Assembly: GCF_900185615.1 (NCBI RefSeq)
Contig: NZ_FYAK01000001.1
Location: 901,701 to 965,700, forward strand
Reading direction: 5' to 3'
DNA: 64,000 nt
Source: Photobacterium malacitanum
Lineage (GTDB): Bacteria; Pseudomonadota; Gammaproteobacteria; Enterobacterales; Vibrionaceae
The translations under genes and the position numbers were made by a program. The notes beneath the pieces are model-generated. The model had not been told where the DNA came from, did not search any database, and saw only the letters and a program-made list of their open reading frames with translations. Shown here in pieces: positions 38,528 to 46,989 of this stretch (position 1 is its first letter; every line of letters begins with the position of its first letter).

Positions 38528-39643
38528 ATGATCCTAGGTGTACCTAAAGAAATTAAAACTCATGAATACCGTGTTGGCATGGTTCCAGCCGCAGTTAAAG
38601 AAGTGGTTTCTCATGGACATGGTGTATATATCGAAACTCAAGCAGGATCGGGAATCGGCTTTAGCGATCAAGACTACATTGACGCAGGCGCGCAAATTTT
38701 ACCCACTGCGGCTGCAGTATTTGCAGAATCAGACATGATTGTAAAGGTCAAAGAGCCACAACCAAGTGAACGTGCGATGCTACGTGAAGGCCAACTTCTA
38801 TTTACTTATCTCCACCTCGCTCCCGATCCTGCCCAAACAGAAGATCTTATTCGCAGCAAGGCGATTTGTATTGCCTACGAAACAGTAACCGATCAACATG
38901 GGCGCTTACCTTTATTAGCACCGATGTCTGAAGTTGCAGGACGAATGTCAATTCAAGCCGGAGCATTTGCACTTGAAAAATCACGTGGAGGACGCGGAGT
39001 ATTACTCGGTGGCGTTCCTGGCGTTGAGCCTGCGAAAATCGTTATTATTGGTGGCGGTGTGGTAGGTAATAATGCGGCACAAATGGCACTGGGGTTACAA
39101 GCCGATGTGGTAATTTTAGACCGCAATATTGATGTACTACGTCAACTTGATATTCAATTTAGGGGCAAACTAAAAACCGTCTATGCAACCAATGATGCTA
39201 TTGAACGTCATGTCCTAGAAGCAGATTTGGTGATAGGTGCTGTGCTGGTTGTCGGTGCTGCAGCGCCAAAGCTTGTCACCGCAGAGATGATCAAAAAAAT
39301 GAAATCTGGTGCAGCAATTGTTGATGTTGCTATTGACCAAGGAGGATGTGTGGCGACATCCCATCCAACAACCCATGATGAGCCAACCTATATTGTTAAT
39401 GAAGTGGTGCATTATTGTGTGGCAAATATGCCCGGTGCGGTAGCGAGAACTTCTACGGTTGCGCTAAATAATGCCACCCTACCTTATATTGTTGAGCTGG
39501 CTAATAATGGTTATCAACAAGCACTGCAAAATAACCCGCATTTACGCAATGGATTAAATGTTTATCGTGGTCACATTACCTGTGAAAGTGTCGCTCAAGC
39601 ACTTAATCTACCTTATGTAGCAGCAGAGAGTGTTATTGCTTAA
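38528..39643 (+). CDS. ald: Alanine dehydrogenase
   Basis: NAD-dependent oxidation of L-alanine to pyruvate and ammonium. 371 residues from the ATG at 38528, with AAGG nine bases upstream; a TTG three codons earlier is less likely. It begins MILGVPKEIKTHEYRVGM, with catalytic Lys/His segments (VKVKEP; FTYLHLAPD) and the NAD fold VVIIGGGVVGNNAA-type motif near residue 170 (IVIIGGGVVGNNAAQMALG). The C-terminus has NMPGAVARTSTVALNNATLPY. It allows use of alanine as carbon and nitrogen source. It is monocistronic with its own terminator. Confidence 0.96.
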   Translation: MILGVPKEIKTHEYRVGMVPAAVKEVVSHGHGVYIETQAGSGIGFSDQDYIDAGAQILPTAAAVFAESDMIVKVKEPQPSERAMLREGQLLFTYLHLAPDPAQTEDLIRSKAICIAYETVTDQHGRLPLLAPMSEVAGRMSIQAGAFALEKSRGGRGVLLGGVPGVEPAKIVIIGGGVVGNNAAQMALGLQADVVILDRNIDVLRQLDIQFRGKLKTVYATNDAIERHVLEADLVIGAVLVVGAAAPKLVTAEMIKKMKSGAAIVDVAIDQGGCVATSHPTTHDEPTYIVNEVVHYCVANMPGAVARTSTVALNNATLPYIVELANNGYQQALQNNPHLRNGLNVYRGHITCESVAQALNLPYVAAESVIA

Positions 39644-39707
39644 TTACTATTGCTATTGCTATTGCAGTGGCGAATTTAACTAGCTTAAAGCCTCGTTTAT
39701 TAAACCT

Positions 39708-39742
39708 AATAGCCAACCTTTAACAGTTGGCTATTATTTTTT
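39708..39742 (+). terminator. Terminator of ald
   Basis: Ten-base perfect stem AATAGCCAAC / GTTGGCTATT, loop of eight, followed by ATTTTTT. Upstream, three copies of TATTGC (39648-39665) directly follow the stop codon. Confidence 0.88.
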
Positions 39743-39854
39743 AACGTCCAAAATAGTTTGCTGAAAATCATGGTAGATCAGAAATAGACACTTTATGCTA
39801 ATAAGAAATTATCCGTTTTTAATGGCATCAAATTAACCAAACGATAAAAATACC

Positions 39855-40742
39855 ATGCAGACCAAAAACCATAATATGCTCGGTGCGATGTTAATTATCG
39901 TTGCTACCTTGTCATTAACCCTTAAAGACAGCGCTGATAAATACCTGATACAACACGGATACCACCCGATTCAAATGGTATTTTTTAGGTTTGCGATCCC
40001 TTTTTTATGCATGGCTATTTTTATGCCTAAGCAAACAAAAACGGCCATTTTTGCCACTAACACTAAATTAATCCTACGGGCGGTATTATTTTTAGTGTGT
40101 GCAGTAACGTCAGTGATTGCGTTAAAATATATACCGTTGGAAATGTATATCATCATTGTGCAAATGGGCAGTATCGCCTATATGCTCGGGGGGACCTTAT
40201 TTTTCAAAGAAACCCTGACCCCAATAAAAATTATCGCAACCTTATTGGGCTTTGTTGGGGTAGTGGTGGTGATTAACCCAACCAATATAACAGGCTTACA
40301 GTGGGTGTATTTATTGCCTTTACTGATTGCGATAACAAACTCTGGTTACAACCTGATCACTAAAACTATTGATTCTAAGATCTCACTGCTGTCGGTGCTG
40401 ATTAATTCGTTCTTTATTCTTGGCACTATTTCAAGCTTTCTACTCATTATTCAGCCGCAGATGTGGCAGACGCCAACACTAGCAGCCTTACCCTACTTTA
40501 TCACTATTCCTATCGTCACTATTGTGTCGCAGCTGTGTTTAATTAAAGCCATGAACATTGCCGAAGCATCGCATGTTGCGCCGTTCTTTTATTTTCAGAT
40601 TGTCTTTTCCTGCATCTTTGGCTACTGGTTATTTGATGAATTGCCAACCTATAACACCCTTGGTGGCGGATTATTTATCGTGATCGCAGGCCTGCTAATT
40701 ACCTATTCCAATTATCGGTCCATAAAAAAAAGTCGCAGCTAA
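39855..40742 (+). CDS. DMT-superfamily EamA transporter
   Basis: 295 residues with about ten hydrophobic helices arranged as two EamA repeats. The first has LKDSADKYLIQHGYHPIQMVFFRFAIPF and GFVGVVVVINP; the second ends FGYWLFDELPTYNTLGGGLFIVIAGLLITY. It is an inner-membrane exporter of metabolites or amines with unknown substrate. It stands alone between ald and the uvrB-like gene. Confidence 0.85.
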   Translation: MQTKNHNMLGAMLIIVATLSLTLKDSADKYLIQHGYHPIQMVFFRFAIPFLCMAIFMPKQTKTAIFATNTKLILRAVLFLVCAVTSVIALKYIPLEMYIIIVQMGSIAYMLGGTLFFKETLTPIKIIATLLGFVGVVVVINPTNITGLQWVYLLPLLIAITNSGYNLITKTIDSKISLLSVLINSFFILGTISSFLLIIQPQMWQTPTLAALPYFITIPIVTIVSQLCLIKAMNIAEASHVAPFFYFQIVFSCIFGYWLFDELPTYNTLGGGLFIVIAGLLITYSNYRSIKKSRS

Positions 40743-40872
40743 TCAAGGCTAATATCGATTCATCTAGTATATTTCAATCAACATGGTCGATTATTGAGTT
40801 AGAGATTCGATTCAAATAAGCGTATGTTGACGTTAGAAACTAATAATAAATAGCTAAAAAAGGCGACTCACT

Positions 40873-42837
40873 ATGCCGGACAATGTTTTTATTCTACATT
40901 CAAAATACCCACCTTCTGGCGACCAACCACAAGCGTTAGCTAAACTGATTGATGGCGTTGAGCAAGGCATCACTCACCAGACCCTAAAAGGGGTAACAGG
41001 ATCAGGCAAAACCTTCACGATGGCGAATATGATCCATCGCTTACAGCGCCCAACACTGATTTTGGCACATAACAAAACCCTCGCCGCGCAACTTTATAGC
41101 GAAATGAAACGCTTCTTTCCTGAAAATGCGGTCGAATATTTTGTATCTTATTATGATTACTACCAACCTGAAGTTTATATTCCCGGCAGTGATCGCTTTA
41201 TTCGTAAAGACTCAGCCATTAATGAGCAACTTGAACGGTTACGATTATCGACCACTAAATCCTTAATCGAGCGTAAAGATGTGATTGTCGTGGCATCGGT
41301 TTCGGCTATTTATGGCTTAGGCGATCCCGACCAATACCGCGCCGTACAAATTCCGCTATTTGTTGGCGCAACAATTACTCGCCAAGACTTTATTCAACGT
41401 TTAACCGCACTTCAATATAATCGCTGTGATCGCACCATTGAACGCGCCACGTTTCGAGTTCATGGTGATGTATTTGATATTTATCCTGCCGACTCGGAAT
41501 CCAAAGCAGTACGAGCGGTATTGTTTGATGATCAGGTTGAAACCCTGCAATGGCTAGATCCATTAACAGGCAAAGTAGAAGGCGATATTGAGCACTACTT
41601 TGTATCCCCAAAAACCTTATATGCGGCCTCCAAAGAAAAGCTCACTCAAGCAGCGGTTAAGATACAGCAAGACTTAGCATTACGCGTTACTGAACTTAAT
41701 CAGGATAATCGCATTATTGAAGCAGCGCGGTTATATGAACGTACCATGCATGATATCGAAATGATGCAGCAACTAGGCTACTGCTCTGGGCTTGAAAATT
41801 ATGCCAGTTATATCAATGAGCGTGATGCGACGTTACCACCAATTACCTTATTAGATTATTTACCCAAAGACGGGTTATTATTTATTGATGAATCACACGT
41901 GATGGTGCCGCAAATATCGGCAATGCAACGCAGTGATCAAAGCCGCAAAGAAACGCTAATTGATTATGGTTTTCGCTTACCGTCAGCCAAAAACAATCGC
42001 CCACTAACATTTAAAGAATTTGAGAAAATCAAACCACAAACGATCTTTGTATCAGCAACCCCTGGCGACTATGAGCTTAAACAATCTCAAGGCCATGTTG
42101 TCGAACAGATTATTCGTCCAACAGGTTTACTCGATCCGATTGTTGAAGTACGGCCGCTCGCCACCCAAGTTGATGATTTACTAGAACAAATAGCGCAACG
42201 GGTCATAAAAAATGAACGGGTATTAGTCACCACCCTGACCAGAAAAAGTGCCGAGTCTTTATATGAATTAATGCAGCAACACGGCATTAAAGTCAGCTAT
42301 ATTCATGCCGATGTCAAAACCCAACAACGGGTAGAGATCATCGATGCGCTCCGCCAAGGTCAATATGATGTATTAATCGGCATCAACTTATTACGCGAAG
42401 GGCTGGATATTCCAGAAGCATCGTTGGTAGCGATTCTGGATGCGGATCATGCTGGTTTCTTACGTTCGAGCCAAGCCTTAATTCAAATCATTGGTCGAGC
42501 CGCCCGTAATGCCAACGGTAAAGCCATTTTATATGCCGATAAAATCACGCCAGCGATGAAAAGCGCGATTGATGAATCACAGCAGCGTCGTCAGCGCCAA
42601 CAGCTCTATAATCAAGCGCATCAGATTACGCCAACCTCATCGCAGCGCAGTGTCATCACTGCTACAGATGAAGGCATACACTCAGCTGAGTTTTGTGCCA
42701 ACATTGCAGATTTATGCCAGCAGATCACTGCCACTGAGAAAGGATTATTAACCGCTTGTGATAATAACGATGATGCCCAAATACAATCAATAAGAGCCGA
42801 GCTTGATAAGCTATATCGGCAGTTTATTTATATGTAA
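40873..42837 (+). CDS. uvrB: UvrB-like excinuclease subunit (divergent copy)
   Basis: 654 residues. All UvrB landmarks are present: GVTGSGKT (Walker A, near 40), the damage-probing hairpin [26 protein letters not shown] (DExH), [22 protein letters not shown] and IGRAARN. Many usually invariant positions differ (hairpin EKD to RKD, NEHIEQMR to NEQLERLR). The C-terminal UVR segment aligns over its full length with E. coli UvrB, but the conserved LEFEEAA is NDDAQIQ-like, losing the Phe-Glu pair known to contact UvrC. It may be a second UvrB beside a canonical one outside the window. AAGG precedes the ATG; a terminator follows. Confidence 0.85.
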   Translation: MPDNVFILHSKYPPSGDQPQALAKLIDGVEQGITHQTLKGVTGSGKTFTMANMIHRLQRPTLILAHNKTLAAQLYSEMKRFFPENAVEYFVSYYDYYQPEVYIPGSDRFIRKDSAINEQLERLRLSTTKSLIERKDVIVVASVSAIYGLGDPDQYRAVQIPLFVGATITRQDFIQRLTALQYNRCDRTIERATFRVHGDVFDIYPADSESKAVRAVLFDDQVETLQWLDPLTGKVEGDIEHYFVSPKTLYAASKEKLTQAAVKIQQDLALRVTELNQDNRIIEAARLYERTMHDIEMMQQLGYCSGLENYASYINERDATLPPITLLDYLPKDGLLFIDESHVMVPQISAMQRSDQSRKETLIDYGFRLPSAKNNRPLTFKEFEKIKPQTIFVSATPGDYELKQSQGHVVEQIIRPTGLLDPIVEVRPLATQVDDLLEQIAQRVIKNERVLVTTLTRKSAESLYELMQQHGIKVSYIHADVKTQQRVEIIDALRQGQYDVLIGINLLREGLDIPEASLVAILDADHAGFLRSSQALIQIIGRAARNANGKAILYADKITPAMKSAIDESQQRRQRQQLYNQAHQITPTSSQRSVITATDEGIHSAEFCANIADLCQQITATEKGLLTACDNNDDAQIQSIRAELDKLYRQFIYM

Positions 42838-42851
42838 TCTTCATCAATATC

Positions 42852-42886
42852 GGGTAGCGATAATAACCTATTCGCTACCCTTTTTA
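42852..42886 (+). terminator. Terminator of the uvrB-like gene
   Basis: GGGTAGCGA / TCGCTACCC nine-base stem followed by TTTTTATT. Confidence 0.88.
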
Positions 42887-42922
42887 TTGATAGTTACTAA
42901 CCTCATCGAGGCTCAACAAGCG

Positions 42923-43645
42923 CTATTTTTCCATCAGCCCTTTACTGTGAAAATATTCCGCTATAAATGGACGCGACTCTTTTGAAAGGGTTTGAGTAAC
43001 GGTGTTAGACCAATCTTGGTGTTTATTATGGCTTGAACGCTGCTGGTAATATGCCATCGTTTGTTGATCATATTGTGCTAACAGTGGTTTATTTAATGGC
43101 TGATACTCATTTTGATGTAAAATCATAGCCATTGGTAAACGCGGTTTTAATTGTGGATCTTGCGCAGGTACACCTAAACACATACCAAATAAAACCGCAC
43201 AATACGGCGGTAAGTTAAGTAGCGCATCAACCTCATGCGGATTATTACGCAGCCCACCAATATACACGCCACCAAGACCCATTGATTCCGCAGCGACTAA
43301 ACAGTTTTGCGCCATAATACCGCTATCAATTGCGCCAATTAAGGCTAACTCAGTATATTCAGGTTTGATCTCAGTGCTAATTGAATAATGACGTTGATAA
43401 TCAATACAAAACACCAAAAACTCAGCCGCTTGAGCAACATAAGGTTGATCACCAGCAAGGTGCGCCAATGCTGCTCGCTTATTTGGATCAGTGATACGAA
43501 TAATAGAGGTCGCTTGGATCATACTTGAGCTAGAAGCCGCAATACCTGCCGCAATGATCGCATTTAATTGCTCATCAGAAATAGCAGCGTCAGTAAAACT
43601 GCGGATCGAGCGATGATTGAGTATTGTTTCAATTGTGGTGTTCAT
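42923..43645 (-). CDS. nfsA: Oxygen-insensitive NADPH nitroreductase
   Basis: FMN flavoprotein reducing nitroaromatics and quinones, 240 residues as in E. coli NfsA. Shared landmarks run the whole length: HRSIRSFTD, SSSSMIQATSIIRITD, AAEFLVFCIDYQRH, AAESMGLGGVYIGGLRNNP, LFGMCLGVPAQDP with LKPRLP, and KESRPFI near the end. It diverges from the VOC-family gene across 167 bases. No operator was identified. Confidence 0.93.
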   Translation of the reverse strand: MNTTIETILNHRSIRSFTDAAISDEQLNAIIAAGIAASSSSMIQATSIIRITDPNKRAALAHLAGDQPYVAQAAEFLVFCIDYQRHYSISTEIKPEYTELALIGAIDSGIMAQNCLVAAESMGLGGVYIGGLRNNPHEVDALLNLPPYCAVLFGMCLGVPAQDPQLKPRLPMAMILHQNEYQPLNKPLLAQYDQQTMAYYQQRSSHNKHQDWSNTVTQTLSKESRPFIAEYFHSKGLMEK

Positions 43646-43812
43646 AACAAGCAGCCTATAAAAAGATTTAATTAACCATAATATTAATCACCAAAGCTGC
43701 AACAATTTTTTCAGTAATCTATTTTATCAACCTATATTAAATCAAGTATCACCACACTCGGTTTAATATGATATCGTCGATAGCAAATTATTGAGAGATA
43801 AGGAGTTACTCA

Positions 43813-44193
43813 ATGAAGCTTAGTCATCTTGATCATTTAGTGTTAACCGTCGCTAATATAAATGTGAGTGCTAACTTTTATCAACGGGTGCTTGGCATGG
43901 AATTAATCACCTTTGGCGATAATCGGTTTGCACTTCGGTTTGGTAATCAAAAGATCAACCTCCACCAGCATGGCGCAGAATTTGAGCCTAAGGCCGCCAC
44001 AGTGCAAGTTGGCAGTGCTGATTTATGTTTTATTGCCACCACTGCTCTGGATGAGGTTCAACAACATCTGCAAGCGCAAGATATCATTATTATCGAAGGC
44101 CCTGTTGAACGCACTGGCGCAACGGGAAAAATCATCTCGCTCTATTTTCGCGATCCCGATGGTAATTTAATTGAGGTTGCAAATAGGCTTTAA
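43813..44193 (+). CDS. VOC-family (glyoxalase/dioxygenase-fold) protein
   Basis: 126 residues. It begins MKLSHLDHLVLTVANINVSANFYQRVLGME, the first beta-alpha-beta unit of the vicinal oxygen chelate fold. It ends with ISLYFRDPDGNLIEV, where the Glu is the usual metal ligand; His7 is another likely ligand. Members include glyoxalases and small-molecule resistance proteins; the substrate here is unknown. Its position opposite nfsA suggests a detoxification role by context only. AAGGAG precedes the start. Confidence 0.85.
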   Translation: MKLSHLDHLVLTVANINVSANFYQRVLGMELITFGDNRFALRFGNQKINLHQHGAEFEPKAATVQVGSADLCFIATTALDEVQQHLQAQDIIIIEGPVERTGATGKIISLYFRDPDGNLIEVANRL

Positions 44194-44194
44194 A

Positions 44195-44395
44195 TTAAAT
44201 AGTTATTTTTCGGCGCGTGACGATTTGCTTAAATAGCGTTAATTGCTTTTCCGATAACTGACCATGATGAATTAAGGTTTGATTTAAGTTACTTAAATAA
44301 TCACGCTCCCAATGGGTTAGAGATTCAGAATGCAATAACAACACCGTATTCACTTTATGCATTAACTCAGTATCCTGCGCCATCGCCTTTTTCAC
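44195..44395 (-). CDS. Small hypothetical protein
   Basis: Up to 66 residues, not recognised: helical and His/Leu-rich, ending in basic residues (IVTRRKITI). Possible starts are GTG 44395 and ATG 44383; AAGGTGA lies upstream of both but is poorly spaced for each. Its stop lies two bases from the convergent VOC gene end. Protein-like composition makes it plausible but unproven. Confidence 0.45.
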   Translation of the reverse strand: MKKAMAQDTELMHKVNTVLLLHSESLTHWERDYLSNLNQTLIHHGQLSEKQLTLFKQIVTRRKITI

Positions 44396-44454
44396 TCACC
44401 TTAATTAACATCGAGTATTGATATCATCACTCAGCAGCATTAACAATCCCTTTC

Positions 44455-44678
44455 AAGCAACTATCGTCATTTCCGTCAGGAAATTCAATTCTCCCGTTAT
44501 AGCCGCCGTAAAGACCAATTAGCCATTGCCATTGCCATTGCCATTGCCATTGCCATTGCCATTGCCAGCAGTTAATACCAACTCTCCCATCATTGCCAAC
44601 AGTGAATGCCAAACCAAATCCCGTCATTCCCTACAGTGAGGTTACGAACGAGATAGGGAATCTACTCACAGCGCGTTG
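44455..44678. repeat. Direct repeat copy 1 (with hexamer expansion)
   Basis: Nearly identical to 45718-45906 once 36 bases of hexamer expansion are removed. It contains a palindrome-ended core at 44622-44663 (ATTCCCTA ... TAGGGAAT around ACAGTGAGG and ACGAACG) and ends at GCGCGTTG. Together the copies bracket the DUF4160/DUF2442 pair. Confidence 0.85.
44522..44567. repeat. Hexanucleotide tandem repeat (GCCATT) x7.7
   Basis: Seven full GCCATT units plus GCCA. The sister repeat at 45718-45906 has one unit plus GCCA at the same place, so this is a local expansion by strand slippage. Confidence 0.95.
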
Positions 44679-44704
44679 AAACCTAAAAGTATTAACCCCC
44701 CTAT

Positions 44705-44733
44705 TTGTCTCCACAAAGATACAGTGCTATAGT
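44705..44733 (+). promoter_or_regulatory. Sigma-70 promoter of the DUF4160/DUF2442 pair
   Basis: TTGTCT - 17 bases - TATAGT, also with an extended -10 TG. Transcription would begin near 44740, which supports the start codon at 44763 rather than an upstream one. Confidence 0.65.
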
Positions 44734-44762
44734 TTGTGCATAATAAGTCTATTGAGGTTCAC

Positions 44763-45020
44763 ATGCCCGAAATTGATGTATTGCTGGGGCTTTCTTTTTG
44801 TATGTATTTCTTTGATAACAAACAGCACAAACTGCCTCATGTCCATATAAAATATGGCGGCTATGAACTTATCGTAGCAATAGAAACAGCTGAAAGTTTA
44901 GAGGGTTATCTTCCAAATAAACAGCGAAAACGAGCAGAAGCACACATTGAAAATAACCGTGAAAAGTTACTTAAAATGTGGGCAAAAGCTGTCAACGGCG
45001 AGAATCCAGGTAAGCTATAG
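44763..45020 (+). CDS. DUF4160 family protein (putative toxin-like partner)
   Basis: 85 residues from the ATG at 44763, with GAGG six bases upstream. It matches the DUF4160 pattern: an N-terminal MPEIDVLLGLSFCMYFFDNKQHKLPHVHIKYGGYE and a helical C-terminus (NKQRKRAEAHIENNREKLLKMW). The HxHxxY segment is the conserved core. Such genes often precede DUF2442 genes, as here (seven-base gap), and the pair is thought to be toxin-antitoxin-like. Activity is not established. Confidence 0.8.
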   Translation: MPEIDVLLGLSFCMYFFDNKQHKLPHVHIKYGGYELIVAIETAESLEGYLPNKQRKRAEAHIENNREKLLKMWAKAVNGENPGKL

Positions 45021-45027
45021 GTGATGT

Positions 45028-45552
45028 ATGCTAAAAGTAATTGATGTTGATTGGTTGGAAGGCTTCAAACTTGAGTTAACATTTAGTGATGGCTTTTGTG
45101 GTGAAGTAGACCTCAAAGATATTTTCCAGAAACCTGCTTTTAAATTAGTGCGTGATTTTAAGCGCTTTGCCTTACGTAGCGACGGTTCATTAGATTGGGA
45201 AGGCGTTGATCTTCCAGCAAGCGTCCTTCGAGAACTCGCAGTCGGTCGTTATATTGATTCGCCTCTCAACCTTATTAATGTTCAAGAGATGGAACAAGTT
45301 ATTAAACAAGCCGCTTGGGATTCAATGAAAGAGGGTCGTGTTGATATTCTTCAAGCAGCCATTCGCTCATATGTTGAATTTTTCGGTCACAGTCAGGTCG
45401 TTGAACGCGCAGGAATAAAAAGCCGTACCAGTGCTTATAAATCATTAAAACCTGAAACATCGCCAAGTTTTGGTACGTTAGTGCAGCTAGGCCATGCGGT
45501 AATTGAAATAGCTCAAGATCAGGCAAAGTCATCTGATATAAACCGTATATAA
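45028..45552 (+). CDS. DUF2442 protein fused to an antitoxin-type HTH
   Basis: 174 residues. Residues 1-80 follow DUF2442 (VIDVDWLEGFKLELTFSDGFCGEVDLKDIF; DWEGVDLPASVLRELA). Residues about 110-165 resemble the helix-turn-helix of addiction-module antidote proteins (GRVDILQAAIRSYVEFFGHSQ, RAGIKSRTSAYKSLKPETSPSFGTL). The HTH suggests self-regulation of the operon. It is co-transcribed with the DUF4160 gene and is the likely antitoxin by analogy; this is inferred. Confidence 0.78.
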   Translation: MLKVIDVDWLEGFKLELTFSDGFCGEVDLKDIFQKPAFKLVRDFKRFALRSDGSLDWEGVDLPASVLRELAVGRYIDSPLNLINVQEMEQVIKQAAWDSMKEGRVDILQAAIRSYVEFFGHSQVVERAGIKSRTSAYKSLKPETSPSFGTLVQLGHAVIEIAQDQAKSSDINRI

Positions 45553-45575
45553 TAAGTCATCAATACGACCATATT

Positions 45576-45613
45576 CACTCGACACTATAACATTATAGAT
45601 GTCGAGTGTTTTT
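45576..45613 (+). terminator. Terminator of the DUF4160/DUF2442 pair
   Basis: Perfect nine-base stem CACTCGACA / TGTCGAGTG followed by TTTTTGTT. Confidence 0.88.
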
Positions 45614-46104
45614 GTTAGTGGCTAATTTCATCATAATTTACGCCCCATTATAGTAAGCACTCCCCCGACTGTTATTGATATCAACAACCATCACCGAGTA
45701 AATAAACTCATTCATATAAGCAACCACCGTCATTACCGCCAGTAAATGTCAATTCTCCCGTTATAGCCGCTGTAAAGACCAATTTGCCATTGCCAGCAGT
45801 TAATACCAACTCTCCCATCATTGCCAACAGTGAATGCCAAACCAAATCCCGTCATTCCCTACAGTGAGGTTACGAACGGAATAGGGAATCTACTCACAGC
45901 GCGTTGGGTTTTCAAATTAAATATATTAGTGCCCTATTTTGTGATTACTCTCGGGATTAATAACTAAAAATGTATCTGATTTATAATGGTTTTTATATTA
46001 TGAAGATATACATACGAGCGCATTTTAAAGGGCAAATTCGAGCACGTTGTTAATATAATAAGTTGTTATAACTACTTTTTTAGAATGGTGTAAGGAGATA
46101 TAGA
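45614..46104. other. Intergenic region holding repeat copy 2
   Basis: Apart from the direct repeat at 45718-45906, these bases hold no gene. From 45920 to 46095 the sequence is AT-rich and should contain the promoter of the two-gene operon at 46105; TATAAT-like hexamers occur but none has a convincing -35. Confidence 0.5.
45718..45906. repeat. Direct repeat copy 2
   Basis: 189 bases matching 44455-44678 almost base for base outside the hexamer tract, including the palindrome-ended core at 45850-45890. Most differences are in the first 40 bases. Same orientation as copy 1, about 1.26 kb apart. Confidence 0.85.
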
Positions 46105-46989
46105 TTGTACGAAAGTTCATTTGAGATTCGGCTTGATTATAAACCTTCAACAGGCCGACCGGATCGGGTGTTTTTAGCGATGGCTGCTTATGTTACAGCG
46201 TTTGAAAATCTAACGTTCACAGTTGGTAAATCAATTGATGCAGACCTCAATTTTTCTTATGAACTTTCTGGGGTTGAAATTGGTTCTCTAAAAAGTATCA
46301 TCAAATGTAAATCTGGATTAGATAAAGTTGCGAACGCACTATCATCAATCCCAAGATATATTGCTAACTCAATGGTTGACTTGGAAAGTGTTGATACTGA
46401 AGAAACGATAGATATTGCAGTTAAAGGTGTTGAGAACGAATTGTTAGCTCATGGTGCTGTTCAGTTCCCCAATCAAGTAAACATTGATCGTTACCAGTAT
46501 GCCAAAGATATTAAAGGGTTATGTAAAGCCTCTGAATTGCTTGTCGATGGAGAGACAATAGATATTTTAACTCCTGAAGTGAGTAATGTTATATGTCTTA
46601 ATACTCGAGTTAAATTCAACAAAGAAGTTGATGAACTTTTCATTGAAGATCGTACTGATATAAAAAAAATTGAAACCTTGCTTGTCAGGAAACCTGTATT
46701 TCTAGGTGATTCACAGTGGGATTTTAAAAGTGTTGAAAGAAATATCTCTTTCTCAGCTCCAATTGAACATAAAGAATGGCTTGAACGTTATCAAAGTTGT
46801 GAATTAGGCCATTTAGACCCTGGAGATGCATTAATTGCTTTTGTTGGTTATCAAGCTATTAGGCTTAAAGGCTCTAAAGTGTACACACACAAGCAACATC
46901 GAGTAATGCATATTGAACGGGTAATTAAAGGTAAAGATCTTCAAATTCGTATTGAGGAAGCGGAGAAATTACGTGAAGACAGCAAATAG
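46105..46989 (+). CDS. Unknown soluble protein, first gene of a two-gene operon
   Basis: 294 residues, not recognised. It starts at TTG 46105, supported by a strong AAGGAG site eight bases upstream. No signal peptide or membrane helix is seen. The N-terminal half (RPDRVFLAMAAYVTAFENL; GVEIGSLKSIIKC) and the C-terminal half (HKEWLERYQSCELGHLDPGDALIAFVGYQ, then a beta-rich RVMHIERVIKGKDLQIRI) look like two domains. The next gene overlaps its end by 17 bases, so the products probably act together. G+C appears lower than in neighbours, and it sits beside a repeat-bracketed toxin-antitoxin-like pair, so horizontal gain is plausible. A defence role is only a guess. Confidence 0.8.
   Translation: MYESSFEIRLDYKPSTGRPDRVFLAMAAYVTAFENLTFTVGKSIDADLNFSYELSGVEIGSLKSIIKCKSGLDKVANALSSIPRYIANSMVDLESVDTEETIDIAVKGVENELLAHGAVQFPNQVNIDRYQYAKDIKGLCKASELLVDGETIDILTPEVSNVICLNTRVKFNKEVDELFIEDRTDIKKIETLLVRKPVFLGDSQWDFKSVERNISFSAPIEHKEWLERYQSCELGHLDPGDALIAFVGYQAIRLKGSKVYTHKQHRVMHIERVIKGKDLQIRIEEAEKLREDSK

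Noticed and set aside
44522..44567. Tandem repeats as a CRISPR array
   Set aside because: Units of six bases with no spacers; the same holds for the octamer tract at 48732-48797.
44427..44627. 66-codon open frame on the minus strand with repeated Gln-Trp
   Set aside because: Produced by the GCCATT tandem repeat; not protein-like outside it.
44455..45906. Integron attC sites bracketing cassettes
   Set aside because: The repeats lack the attC ends (GTTRRRY core and its complement), are direct, near-identical copies, and no integrase is in the window.
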